Assembly (NCBI RefSeq): GCF_001659605.2 | Contig: NC_035164.2 | Span: 20,306,000-20,369,999 of the forward strand | DNA length: 64,000 bases | Reading direction: 5' to 3' | Origin: Manihot esculenta | Lineage: Eukaryota > Streptophyta > Magnoliopsida > Malpighiales > Euphorbiaceae | In this document: piece after piece, positions 1 to 9,716 of the stretch | How positions within the stretch are numbered: the stretch's first letter is position 1 | How the letters are laid out: each line of letters begins with the position of its first letter | The notes under the pieces: generated by a model | Seen by the model: only the letters and a program-made list of their open reading frames with translations | Told to the model about the DNA's origin: nothing | Database searches by the model: none | Made by a program: the position numbers and the translations under genes

Positions 1-1119
1 TGAACCATCGACATAATGAAAAATGAGGGAATACTGGATGTGATGTAGCATGATGAAAGGGAAATAATTGTGACTGGATAAGTGGTGACACTAACATATG
101 CAATCCTCACTTGCAGACTACCACCATAACAATAACAAATTGTATAATGTCGGTGGAGAAGAATTTTCACACAACCTAAAGCCCACTGAAGCACTTGGTT
201 CAAATGCTCAAAAAAATTGATAGGAGTAACAATAATGAGCCTTGAAACTATCCCCACTATATCATTACCAATGAATTTTGACAAATCACATTGGTTGAAT
301 CCCTCTGTATTATTTATACAACTCCTTTGCAAAATTCCGATCATTTACCATAGAATGGAGAAACAACTTTTCTCATTCAAGAGTAGTAAAGAAAACTGCA
401 TTTTCATTTGTTGACATCACCAATTCAACCAGTTTGAAGGGAAAAATAGCCACAGACCCATCAAATAATTTTTCCTCATAGAACTTACTAGCAATCCTCT
501 GTGTTGATCTCGATGGAAAGTCAATTAAATGTAAACCGTCGCTAGACAAAAATGCAACGAATGATGAAGCCCACCAAATCTGGCTGCTAACTTGAGATGG
601 AGATTCTTCATTGTTGCACCTCTTTGGTTGCAGCGTTTTTATAAACTTCAGGTCTCCTTTCCCTTCACCAATGATGAAAATATGAAAAAAATTCACTGAA
701 ACACTTATGAGATGTGGAAGTGAACGCTGATGGTTGATTGAAGTGAATATTTATGATTCCAGTATTTTCAGATGGGAAAAAAAAACCCAATTTTCTAAGG
801 CAGTATAAGGACCCAAATTAAGAATAACATTACACAAGCCAAATCTTAGACCCATTGAGAAGTGAGAATACAATAAAGGAGTCCACCACAATCCAAAACG
901 CAAATAATGGAAAAATAACTCAATGTGCTCACTTCGAATAGTTGAAATAAATTGTCCCCAAATCGTTGAATCTTTTATGCATGTCAAACCAAAAAAATCC
1001 TGACCTTCTTAATTCACCATGCACCTGTTTGCAAGACAAACTTGTGACAATGGAGACAAAATAACTTCACGCATAGATGACAGCCCAATCCTCCTATCAT
1101 GAAGAACAAAACAACAATC
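1..1119. other. AT-rich flank, no recognised gene
   Basis: No gene or element boundary is recognised here. The longest open frame is on the minus strand at 373-696 (107 codons) and matches no family I know. It may be the far end of the decayed element whose gag lies at 1120-2139, since it has the same strand and similar base composition, but nothing in it proves this. Confidence 0.4.
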
Positions 1120-2139
1120 CTAGGAAGCTTCTACAGAGTCTGGAATCTGCCCTGCTACTGATGGAAGAAAATGCATATAGTGGACCGGATCTGAGGGCTT
1201 AGGAGAAGGCCTATTAAAATTTTGTGGACCGGATAAAAATGGGCTGGCTAAGAAGTTATTTTCATAGGAAATAACAGGCCTTATTGCAAGCAAATCAATT
1301 CCCAGCCCAAGTCCACCACCATCCTCCATCTTTCTCAGCAAATTCCCAAACAAAGAGAAACAATGGGATCTCAACTGCGTTGTATCCAAAAAATGTCGGT
1401 CAGTCATTACAGTGAAATTTTTTGCACAACACATCTCAGGGTCCTCCCGCAATCCATTAGCCAAACAACTCCAGCAGTCATCTTCAAAGAGATTTAACTC
1501 CTTTGTTGCATTGGAGTCAGAACCTTCCTCAATCTCTATTCTCGAACCTATTAATTCATCAACGACAAAATCTTTAGTGGATCTGCTATTGTTAGCTTCA
1601 CCAAAATTTTGTAACAACTCATTTTTTAATCGTTCCCAAGAAGGATGTGGATCCTATTGTCGAAGCCCACAAAACCAGTCAAGAGAAGGCCCCTCCATGC
1701 TAGAAGGAACCTTGTAGATCTTCTTGTTGTCATGAGTGCAAAATTTTTCAAAGTATTGCTCTACATGAACAATCCACTCTTTTGGATCTTCTCCATGGAA
1801 TTTAGGAAATTTGATGCTGCCTGCAATGGACTATTCGTCCCTTCAAAACAGAACTCCATCACACGCGTGAGCAGTCACAAAGTCACTACTGGGCTACTGT
1901 GGATGAAGATATAGATGAAGAGCTTCTTCATTTCCAGCTGTTGCTTCCTTCAATAACAGTTCAGTAAGTAAGGGATCCTTGATTCTATTAAATTTTTGTT
2001 CTAGCTCATAATGGTAGGTGTTTAGATTTTCTTGGAAGTTTGTCATGTTCCTTTCTATCTTCTCTAATCTCTTCTCTATCTTCTCTATTCTATTTTCCAT
2101 TGTGGATTTGGAGTAGCTAGTAGTGGCAGATCGGACCAA
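1120..2139 (-). pseudogene. Decayed Ty3/gypsy gag (retrotransposon capsid) relic
   Basis: A single minus-strand frame runs from the ATG at 2139 to a stop at 1120. It is broken by nonsense codons at about 1894-1896, 1843-1845, 1831-1833 and 1654-1656, with no frameshift. The N-terminus (about residues 15-50) is a charged coiled coil rich in E, K and R (MENRIEKIEKRLEKIERN). Downstream comes a recognisable retrotransposon gag core with FHGEDPKEWIVHVEQYFEKF, then LDWFCGL and SWERLKNELLQNF. This pattern is known from plant Ty3/gypsy capsid proteins, which package the RNA genome in virus-like particles. The last 150 or so residues (1120-1570) are open but unrecognised. No LTR, PBS or pol was found around it, so this is an isolated fragment. 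Gag identity is fairly certain; the clade is not. Confidence 0.75.
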
Positions 2140-2159
2140 TTGATAGAGTTAGGAACAAA

Positions 2160-2213
2160 GTTAGCTTGAAAAATGAGAAGAGCAATGTTAGCTTGAAAAA
2201 TGAGAAGAGCAAT
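2160..2213. repeat. 27-bp perfect tandem duplication
   Basis: Two identical 27-bp units (2160-2186 and 2187-2213) begin GTTAGCTTGAAAAATGAGAA. They lie just upstream of the gag relic start, probably in the former leader or LTR of that element. Confidence 0.9.
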
Positions 2214-4480
2214 AAAGTTAACATGAAACTGTGATGAAAACTTGTATTGATCGGCAATGGAAGAAACTACAAGTTTGTTACTGCAACACTCTCACACAAC
2301 TAGAAATCAGAACAATAAAAGAATCCAGCAAAAAAAGTGACTCCTAAGAGCCCTTCTCTTGCAGAGAAGAACCTTGCCCCTCTAAATAGAGAAATAAAAG
2401 ATACCTTTTCAAATCCCCTTTTCATTCTCCTCTTCTTCTCCTTATACTACTTTTTTGTCGTCTTTGCCAGTTGTCTTATCACAGGCTTCCACCTCCAATC
2501 CTCTCCAATAAACCTTATCCTTTCTGTTACGATATACTCTAGAATAATCCATATTCCTATCATCGAATGACCACCATTATTCAATTTAGTGTGGCCAAAC
2601 CTGTTGGAATTATGTGGGACGTGTACTTCAGCTTAAATCAAGTTGATTTATTTGTTTTCTTGCTGTTTAAGACTTGCCATTTTGTTGGCCAGATTTCTTC
2701 TTACTTACCTTTAACAAAGTGTTGCTTGCTTATTTGCTTGCATTTTCAAGGTACATCACTAAACAAAAATAAAATAAAAAGAACATGCAAAATTAATAAA
2801 TAAACGAATAAACAAGAAAGCTTCAAGGTATTGAAGTAGAAACTTATGAAGAAAAAGTAAGGGAGACAAAGCCTTCTTAATGCTTAATTATTCACACCAT
2901 TTTATAATTACAAGAGGAACTTCGGCTTAAAGGCTAGAAAAGTTATGCTAAATAAGGCACAAACAATACAAAACCAAATCAGTTAGGTTCTATCCTGATA
3001 TTGTAATACTTCAATTTATAACACAAAAACCCATCACGCATCAATCAAACCCAAAACAATCCAAATTTCAAAACTATCATCATTGATTCACACGCTCCAT
3101 CTTCCTGACCAAACTTACCATGAACCAATCAATCCACTCATTGTCCAATTTTACTGTCATTGAACCTTTATTCACAATCAATTCATCCACCTTATACAAC
3201 TCGACCCAACAAATAATTCACTCAGTACAATGAGGGAACAATTTGTTGAATCTCAGCATTCATAGATCCTATATTGAGACATGACTCACTGATTCAATAT
3301 TGAAAATTGTTTAATCATTAGTAGTAAGATTCACCTCTAAACTAATGATGCCCAGAATATTGACTCGAGAAAAACATACAAATTGTAATAATGGAAACTC
3401 AAATTTAGGTGTAATAGAACAACCAAGCTTTAAATAACAGCTTTTGCACATCAGTTTTTTCAGCCAACCATTAAATTACAGGCCAATTCATGATAGATAT
3501 TTAAGAATCACAGGTGAAAGTCTTGCATAACTGTAAATGGCCGTTACATTTCACCAGTACATTCATTTCAAGAAATTACTGAAAAAGAAGAAAAGAGGTG
3601 GCTGGCTGGGGAGGAAAAGTACAGTGGCATCCTGACCCACCATTTGACTTTGGCCACAGCAGCCTGAAATGGACTCACGGGAACTGCTCTCTAAATCCGT
3701 GAGAAGAACTAGTGTAAGCTGAGTCATAATAAGCTACTCAAAGGGACAAAAGGAGAAAAAAAGAATACGAACCTAACTTTCCAATTATAAAAAAGAATCC
3801 AGTGCACCTAAATGAGTTTTGCAAGACTGATAAACTGAAATAAAGCATTTGATAATTGATGAATATGAGATTCAGGGGTAGCCGGATTTTGACACCTGGA
3901 ATGATAGTTTGATTTAGTGAAGAAGTCAAGGAACTGAGATTGGCTCAAAGAGAAATAAATAAGGGTGCTAAATGTGAGTGATAGAGCCTGAGTTGAGTTT
4001 GGTGAGGTTAAGGTTTTTCAGGAATGCAAAATGGTGGTTTTTGTGTGGTTCCAGAGTGAAAATTGTCCCCCTTTCGAGTATGTCAGGCTATAATATACCC
4101 CTCGTCGTTCTGACCACCTCTGTAACACGTCCCATCGGACTAGACAGGAATGCCTTTTACAAGCTTGTCAAGCGGCTCATTAATGGTGAGCAGTTGATTA
4201 ATAAATGCAAAGCTGGCTAGTCCATATCTTGTCTATTTCGCGCACCACATTTGTCTTGTTCATCGCACATGCATTTATGGCCTCGGAGACGTGCCGAGGA
4301 GAAGGCCAGGTCTTTAGGAGGTCAGCACTCAACCCCATTTCATTTGGGTCATGCCTAGCTTGCCCTGTCCATATCATTATGGGACCGCTCGGTTAAAAGC
4401 CGGTTGGATTGTGGACACGTGTCTTGATCAGAAGGATGTCTATGCTTTATACGTTATTAATAGTATAAGGAACATTTGGC
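2214..4480. other. Unassigned AT-rich region
   Basis: No coding region is supported. The stretch 2330-2800 is pyrimidine-rich and could be the remains of the LTR belonging to the neighbouring gag relic. The stretch 4080-4460 is less AT-rich than its surroundings and looks like degraded transposon DNA, but I could not assign either to a family. Short open frames here have no family features. Confidence 0.35.
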
Positions 4481-4966
4481 CTAGCAAGTAAATGAATCTT
4501 CCAAGTTCCATGAAGTAGCATTATGTAGATGGTCCATAATAATTAATAAGTCATCGGTAGAATCTAGAAGCTTTTGAGTTTGCTCCATTTGCAGTACCAC
4601 AAATAATACAAGTATGAATAAGACCATAGGGAAAACAGTAGAAAGTAAATTCTCCACGTTGAATTCCTTATGTACAGGAGCTTCCTGAATCCCTAAGAAA
4701 TATTTAAAAGCACCCAAATATTTCATGTGAATCATTTCAATGGAAATTGCTCTGCATGATCAATAAGTTGTAACATTCAACAGGGATGCATCAAACCAAT
4801 TTCTCCCAGCATATTTCAAGCCATAAAATGATTTAGTTAGTTCACAGACATAAAATGATTTGGTTAGTTCATAGCCATAAAATGACTTGGTTAGTTCATA
4901 ACCAATTTCTACGTCTAAGGAACCATTTAGAAAGGCATCTTTCATGTTATACGATGGAGAAATCAT
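4481..4966 (-). pseudogene. Ty1/copia reverse transcriptase fragment
   Basis: Two minus-strand pieces resemble the RT domain of plant Ty1/copia polyproteins. The first (4966-4760) has MKDAFLNGSLDVEI, matching the copia pattern DAFLxGxLxE, followed by SFYGLKYAGRNWFDAS, matching SLYGLKQAPRxWF. The second (4735-4481) has MKYLGAFKYFLGIQ, matching the LGxLxYFLGIE motif. The YVDD catalytic segment is not visible and the pieces lie in different frames, so this is a dead internal fragment. It lies to the left of the PP2C exons, where that gene's downstream introns or exons would be expected. Confidence 0.7.
4822..4902 (-). repeat. 3 x 27-bp in-frame tandem repeat inside the copia RT relic
   Basis: Three imperfect 27-bp units (4822-4848, 4849-4875, 4876-4902) encode the nonapeptide YELTKSFYG and variants on the minus strand. 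Ordinary copia RT has this segment once (KL-KSLYGLK), so the repeat is a local triplication that kept the frame. Confidence 0.85.
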
Positions 4967-5355
4967 TGTCTGACTGCATCAGCAGGTAAATAAACACAGA
5001 GTCACTATCACCAATAGCTAATACCTTTTCCACAAAGGCAAAAGTATCAAAGTAATAAAATCATTCAGCTTCTGCATGTCAATTAGCAACCAACCATACC
5101 TTACAGGTTAGAGCACTAATACAACAGGATGCCATATGTACAAGGAGTCCATTTGAAAACACGTGTGAAGATTATGCCCAGACTGACAATAACTTATGTA
5201 TGTAATTATGTATCCGTAACATTTAGCTCAGATGTCCTGTTAAGCTACAAACAAATTGCATTGTCATGCGATATCCATGAGTTAACACCTCTTGCAACAA
5301 AAGCAGACAGATAAAAGCACACAAGAAATTAGACCAAGCAAACACACCAACTCAC

Positions 5356-5892
5356 GTGGTAAGCCAGCTGAAAGGACATTTCTATGTAAATGCTTCTTAG
5401 CATATTCAGCAGCCAACCGCCCTCCATGCCCATCATAAATTGCAAAATGAGCACACCTATTTCAAAATTAGCAGAACAGCAACCACAAATTAGGTTTTTC
5501 GTTCGCTTCCTTAATTGGGGAAGAAAATAAGAAAATAACCTCAAAGTGCCAGGAGAATCAAAACTCGCGTCCGGGAGCAATACCCAAGCATCCTCCATGG
5601 AATGCCTAGAACCTTTATCTTCGGCAGCGTCAGCTTCGATATGGAATCCCTTCTTCCCCTCCATACTCTGTTTCGCTTCTTTCAAACAAACATTTTTGTT
5701 AGTTTCTTCTTCACTCACCTTATCCACATCCGAATCCCTCCTTGTCGCTTGCTCCTCCATTGCATTTTCTGCAGTTCTCTGCTTCTTTGCTAACCCCAAA
5801 TTTGATTCCTCGAAATCGTCCTCGCGCTTGTGTTTGTCGTATGAGCACTCAGTGTCAGACATTGAATTGCTGCTCTGCGTCGTTGTTGCCAT
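5356..5892 (-). CDS. Protein phosphatase 2C (PP2C), first two exons only
   Basis: Exon 1 runs from the ATG at 5892 to 5540. An 83-bp intron follows (5539-5457, GT donor, AG acceptor), then exon 2 at 5456-5356, ending at a consensus donor reading C|GTGAGT. Exon 1 has a charged, low-complexity N-terminus, then FHIEADAAEDKGSRHSMEDA, which carries the PP2C RHxMED entry motif. Exon 2 gives CAHFAIYDGHGGRLAAEYAK, containing the DGHGG signature whose aspartate binds the catalytic Mn/Mg pair. PP2Cs remove phosphate from Ser/Thr residues. The arrangement resembles plant PP2Cs of the Arabidopsis At1g18030 type, from memory. About 150 codons are present out of roughly 350 expected. The remaining exons should lie at lower coordinates but were not found down to position 1, where transposon relics occur instead. 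The gene is either truncated or continues across long introns outside the window. Confidence 0.8.
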
Positions 5893-7396
5893 TGATTTAT
5901 TTTGAAGACTTGAGAATGATTATTGCTTGGATATTTGAGAAGAGAAAGGAGTGGAGAATCCCTTTGGCTCCTCAGAAAAAGGGTACGAAATTGAAAGAAC
6001 ATGCACGGAAAATTTCAATATTTTCCAACGGTGGAAAATATTTTTTATCAATAATTTATTAAACAATATTTTATTAAATTTCAATATTTTATTTTTTAAA
6101 TTAAAATTTAAATTACTTTATTAAAAATAAAAAAATATTTTCTAAATACAACTACTAAATAAATTATTTTTAAAAAATATTTAAATTATTTTCTAAAATT
6201 TTTTTTACATAAAAAAATACACTATAAATCTTTTAAATACAGCAAAGAAATATTATTACAAAAATTGCTATAATTTAAATAGTCGATAACCCAGAAAAAG
6301 TACTACAGATAACGCAAATATGAATAAGATCACAGGTTAATAGGTCATGACTTCTAAAATTTTTTAGAAAAAGTTTAGCACTATATTAATTAAGCAATTG
6401 GTTAGAAGAGTAATATGCTTAAATACGACAATACGTACTCTGGAAACTAAAAAATAATATAGTTGTTACTGTCATATTAATTGTAAATTAAAGAGAATAT
6501 CTACATACTCAGTACATTATATAATAATAAAGAGTTTTTTGTATACTTAAGTGAATGTCTATATCAAAAACCTATTTAATACCTATAAAGATAGATCGAG
6601 TTTTATTGTAGACGTAGACCAACAAATCTTACAAATAATGCCATGACCTACTAACTTTTCACTGTCAACAGTAATGACAGCAATAGCGGCTAAGAAAAAT
6701 TAATCCCGTCAATATCACACATAAACCTAATAACCCAAACAAAGGTGGACTCCAACTAAAGTTATGTAAGCCACTAGATGAAGCTAGTATAAAAGTAGAG
6801 GAATCGGCAAAAACACTCATAAGTCGGCAGATATTTGTCATGTAACTGTAGGATCAGGGTCAATTGTCAAATTATGCATATGTAACTAAGATTACAAGTA
6901 ATGAATTATCTAAATCTAAGTGTGAACCATCAAAACTTCCCATTATATCAAAAAACTAGGAAAACCCTCCATACATGATATATACTCAAAGGACGAATAA
7001 ACCAAACCAACCACTTTAACACAAGGACACCAAAGAGAATATGTATCCTAAAGTTTTTGGTTGAGACAAACAAATAGTCAATAGTAAGCTACAATTCTTT
7101 GAGTTGCAAAATTGTTCAAAATAAGCAAAGCAATATAGAGATAGCGTTAAAGAAAAATTTTAAATTTGGACATAACATGAAGGAACCATATATTATTTCA
7201 CACCCCTGGAACAAGAGAAACTGAAGAAGAGGCCTGGTATACTATATCTTGCATCATCATTTTGTTCATTAGAAACTTATAATCCGAATGAACTGTATAT
7301 TGACCATTTCTTGTAAAATACCAATTGCAAGAAATTGAAATGTCAAATGCGAGAATCAAACGGTTGATAAATCAACTAATGATTCTAATCAAAAGT
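5893..7396. other. PP2C upstream region and AT-rich intergenic DNA
   Basis: The stretch 5893-6050 is the likely 5' UTR and promoter of the minus-strand PP2C gene. The stretch 6060-6290 is extremely AT-rich. No gene or clear repeat boundary is seen up to the ATTAT target duplication of element A. Confidence 0.45.
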
Positions 7397-7401
7397 ATTA
7401 T
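7397..7401. repeat. Target site duplication ATTAT, left side of element A
   Basis: ATTAT directly precedes the LTR terminus TGTAACGA at 7402 and recurs at 19661-19665. Confidence 0.92.
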
Positions 7402-8039
7402 TGTAACGACCCGAAAATCGGACCGTTACGGGCACTATGATCCAGATCGGCTTAAGGCCGCCGGGACCCGTAGCAAGCCTGACATGCAACCTGTAAACCT
7501 GTTTAATCCCATACATGATCAACAATCATACATAAAAATTTAAAACTTTTCTTTCATACATTCTATCATACACCAAACTCAACCTGTGCATGCACTGAAC
7601 TTATACATAATCATAAACTTGACCCCTCTGTGGGATCTCATCAATGCCCCCAATGGGGTGACATAACAAGTGTTGAGTTGGCTAAACATGGACATCAATA
7701 AACATTAAGATCATGTATCAAAAGGGATTACAATACACTATGGTTAAGCACACTTCTAACCTCAATATCGTTACATTACATATCTATGCATCATTACACA
7801 ATTTGTCATGTCCACATTCTAACTATTACATACATAAGACTTCCTTACTCCTCTTGACTTCTCTGTCTAACCCGTACCTGCAAACCTGGGGAAAATTTGG
7901 GAGAGGGGTGAGCTACTAGAGCCCAGTGAGCAGAATAGTAAAGCATTTAAAACATATGATAACATGAAATGCATCACATCACAACTAATCATATCAAGGA
8001 TGAACTTGTCACCATTTAGCCCTCTATATAATCCAATCA

Positions 8040-8190
8040 TGCCAGGGGCGTAGTGCAGGCCACACCTGGTCTTTCTCTTATACATAACATAACATAACAT
8101 ACATAATCCATAGTGCCGGGGGCGTAGTGTAAGCCACGTCCGGTCTTTCTCTTACATAGTGTCAGGGGCGTAGTGCAGGCCACACCTGGA
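8040..8190 (-). repeat. Three short hairpin-type units in the transcribed part of the LTR
   Basis: Units at 8040-8070, 8113-8144 and 8160-8190 share the frame GCCAGGGGCGTAG...CACACCTGGTC. Each has short complementary arms (CCAGG and CCTGG). The middle unit has changed both arms (CCGGG and TCCGG). Equivalent triplets are found in all related LTRs in the window. Confidence 0.7.
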
Positions 8191-8597
8191 CTTCCATACC
8201 ATATCATCATATCATAACATATGAGGGCTAATGGATCATTCAACATTCATCCACATCAACAACATATTATGCAATGCAACATATTCGTGATTTCTAATGC
8301 AAGCATCCTAAAATATCACATGGCATCCGTGGTGCATGAACATGCTCAACATTGATTTATTTATTTATTTAAAAGCATAAGAGTCATTCCACTCACCTCT
8401 GGCTAGCTCTGACACTGACTGAAGCAGCTGACTCACTGCTGAGGTCCTCGGTTCCTCGGGTCCGAACCTACACAGGTGGACTCAAATGAGGGACCAAACA
8501 ACTAGAACATAACTCTAAAAACATCCCTCAAAAACCCCCTAAAACACCTCAAAACAATCATGTAAAAACATGCAAAGGAAGGCAGAACAGGGCAGGT

Positions 8598-8726
8598 TCG
8601 GCGGCACCTTTGGCGGCCGAAAGTCCCAGACAGAGACGAAAGTCTCTTTTCGGGGGCAACTTCGGCAGCCAAAAGGCCTGCCTCCCCAGCCATGTTCGGC
8701 GGCCGAAAGTTCCTTCGGCTGCCGAA
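8598..8726 (-). repeat. Downstream TTCGGC-N-GCCGAA palindrome cluster
   Basis: The cluster holds several full or half copies of the 13-nt odd palindrome, including TTCGGCTGCCGAA at 8714-8726. It lies on the transcript side of the TATA box. The same cluster recurs in every Tekay-like LTR here. Confidence 0.85.
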
Positions 8727-9253
8727 CCTGGTTTCTGCCAAAGGGCAGAAACTTGGCTCCTTCAAGCACATTTGCCTCCAAAACTTCCAATCATGCATTT
8801 AGCTCAACCAAAACACGCAAATATACATACATTGGCTCCTAGGGGCTTCAAACTAACTTAAACCCCAACTACAACACACAACAACAATACAAATCCAACA
8901 TACATTGCTCAAAACATAACATTAACTCAAAAACCTAACTATGAGCTAAACATGCATTCTACCCCATAGATCTTGCATAAAACTTACTTTAAACATGAAA
9001 TGAGCTTAAGATCGGCTCTTACCTCTTGAAGATCGAGAGAGAGACGTCCTAAACTCGGAGGTGGGAGATTTTGAGTTTTTGAACCTCAAAGCTCCAAAAC
9101 TTGCTTTAAACTCGAAAATCTTCAAAACAACGTAAAAACTTGTGAAAATCTTGAAAGATTTGAAGGAAAGAACTCAAGAATGGTGAGGAACGGCGGAAGG
9201 GCTCACCTTGGCCGAAAATGGGGAGAAAGCTCGCCCATTTCGGCTAAGGGACT

Positions 9254-9261
9254 CTTTTATA
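9254..9261 (-). promoter_or_regulatory. LTR TATA box
   Basis: TATAAAAG on the minus strand, conserved in position in the other LTRs (19296-19303, 16890-16897, 25581-25588, 33276-33283 and 49448-49455). It is the likely core promoter of the retrotransposon transcript. Confidence 0.75.
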
Positions 9262-9315
9262 GTGGCTGGCCAGGCCACATTCGGGAGCCGAACGTGCCCC
9301 CGCATGCATGCCATG

Positions 9316-9441
9316 TTCGGCGGCCGAACTTGAGGTTCGGCGGCCGAACCTGGGCTTCCCTCACTTATGCCTTCGGAGGCCTAAGGCTCACCCGAAAAGC
9401 ATGCATGTTCGGCGGCCGAACTTTGAGTTTCGGCGGCCGAA
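9316..9441 (-). repeat. Upstream (U3) palindrome cluster, 2 + 2 copies
   Basis: TTCGGCGGCCGAA occurs at 9316-9328 and 9336-9348 (20-bp period), with a second pair ending at 9441. The cluster sits roughly 60-190 bp upstream of the TATA box, where enhancer elements would be expected. Confidence 0.88.
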
Positions 9442-9618
9442 CCTGAGTTTCCTCCAAGGGTGTTTTTATTCTAAAAACTCATTTCCTCTTTACTTAAAAT
9501 CATCAAAAACATTAAAACATTTCATGAAAACATGGTTTTACCCTTCTAGAGGTCTCCGACATCCGAAATTCCACCGGACGGTAGGAATTCCGATACCGGA
9601 GTCTAGCCGGGTATTACA

Positions 9619-9654
9619 TTCTCCCCCCTTAAGAACATTCGTCCCCGAATGTTC
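9619..9654 (-). promoter_or_regulatory. Polypurine tract and adjacent 9-bp inverted repeat (element A)
   Basis: The minus-strand sequence AAGGGGGGAGAA (9630-9619) abuts the LTR and is the plus-strand primer site for reverse transcription. Next to it, GAACATTCG (9633-9641) and CGAATGTTC (9646-9654) form a perfect 9-bp inverted repeat with a 4-nt loop. The same hairpin precedes the polypurine tract of B, D and K. Confidence 0.85.
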
Positions 9655-9716
9655 CTCAACTAGCACATGTAAGGTACACAACATATCATACACATAAAAC
9701 TCATAAGGAACTGACC

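Larger units (their letters stand above)
7402..9618 (-). repeat. Element A 3' LTR
   Basis: The LTR is 2217 bp and in the element's sense direction starts TGTAATACCCGGCTAGACTC and ends TCGGGTCGTTACA. It contains a TATA box (9254-9261), a palindrome array upstream of it (9316-9441), a second palindrome array downstream (8598-8726) and three CCAGG/CCTGG repeat units (8040-8190). Open frames of 70-130 codons within it arise from the palindrome arrays and are not genes. Confidence 0.95.

Noticed and set aside
2337..2803. Two hydrophobic plus-strand frames that look like small membrane proteins
   Set aside because: Pyrimidine-rich DNA gives Leu/Phe/Ser-rich peptides by composition, and the region is more likely a degraded LTR.
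5329..5539. Continuous frame through the PP2C intron giving a 187-codon protein
   Set aside because: Residues after GTLR are intron translation. Splicing at 5539/5457 yields the conserved CAHFAIYDGHGG.
5546..5905. Plus-strand open frame opposite PP2C exon 1
   Set aside because: Antisense shadow of a conserved exon with no family features.
7713..8246. Repeated small frames in the LTRs (68-78 codons, same in 17755-18288)
   Set aside because: Identical in both LTRs of A because LTRs are copies; they contain no domain and vary or break in other LTRs.
8502..8861. Overlapping 80-100 codon frames on both strands in LTRs (and copies at 18544-18903, 16132-16411, 25918-26473, 33613-34074, 36198-36722, 49780-50267 and 56813-57409)
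   Set aside because: They arise from the palindrome arrays, which are GC-rich and open in many frames. Peptides such as FGGR and RRPN are direct translations of the repeat.
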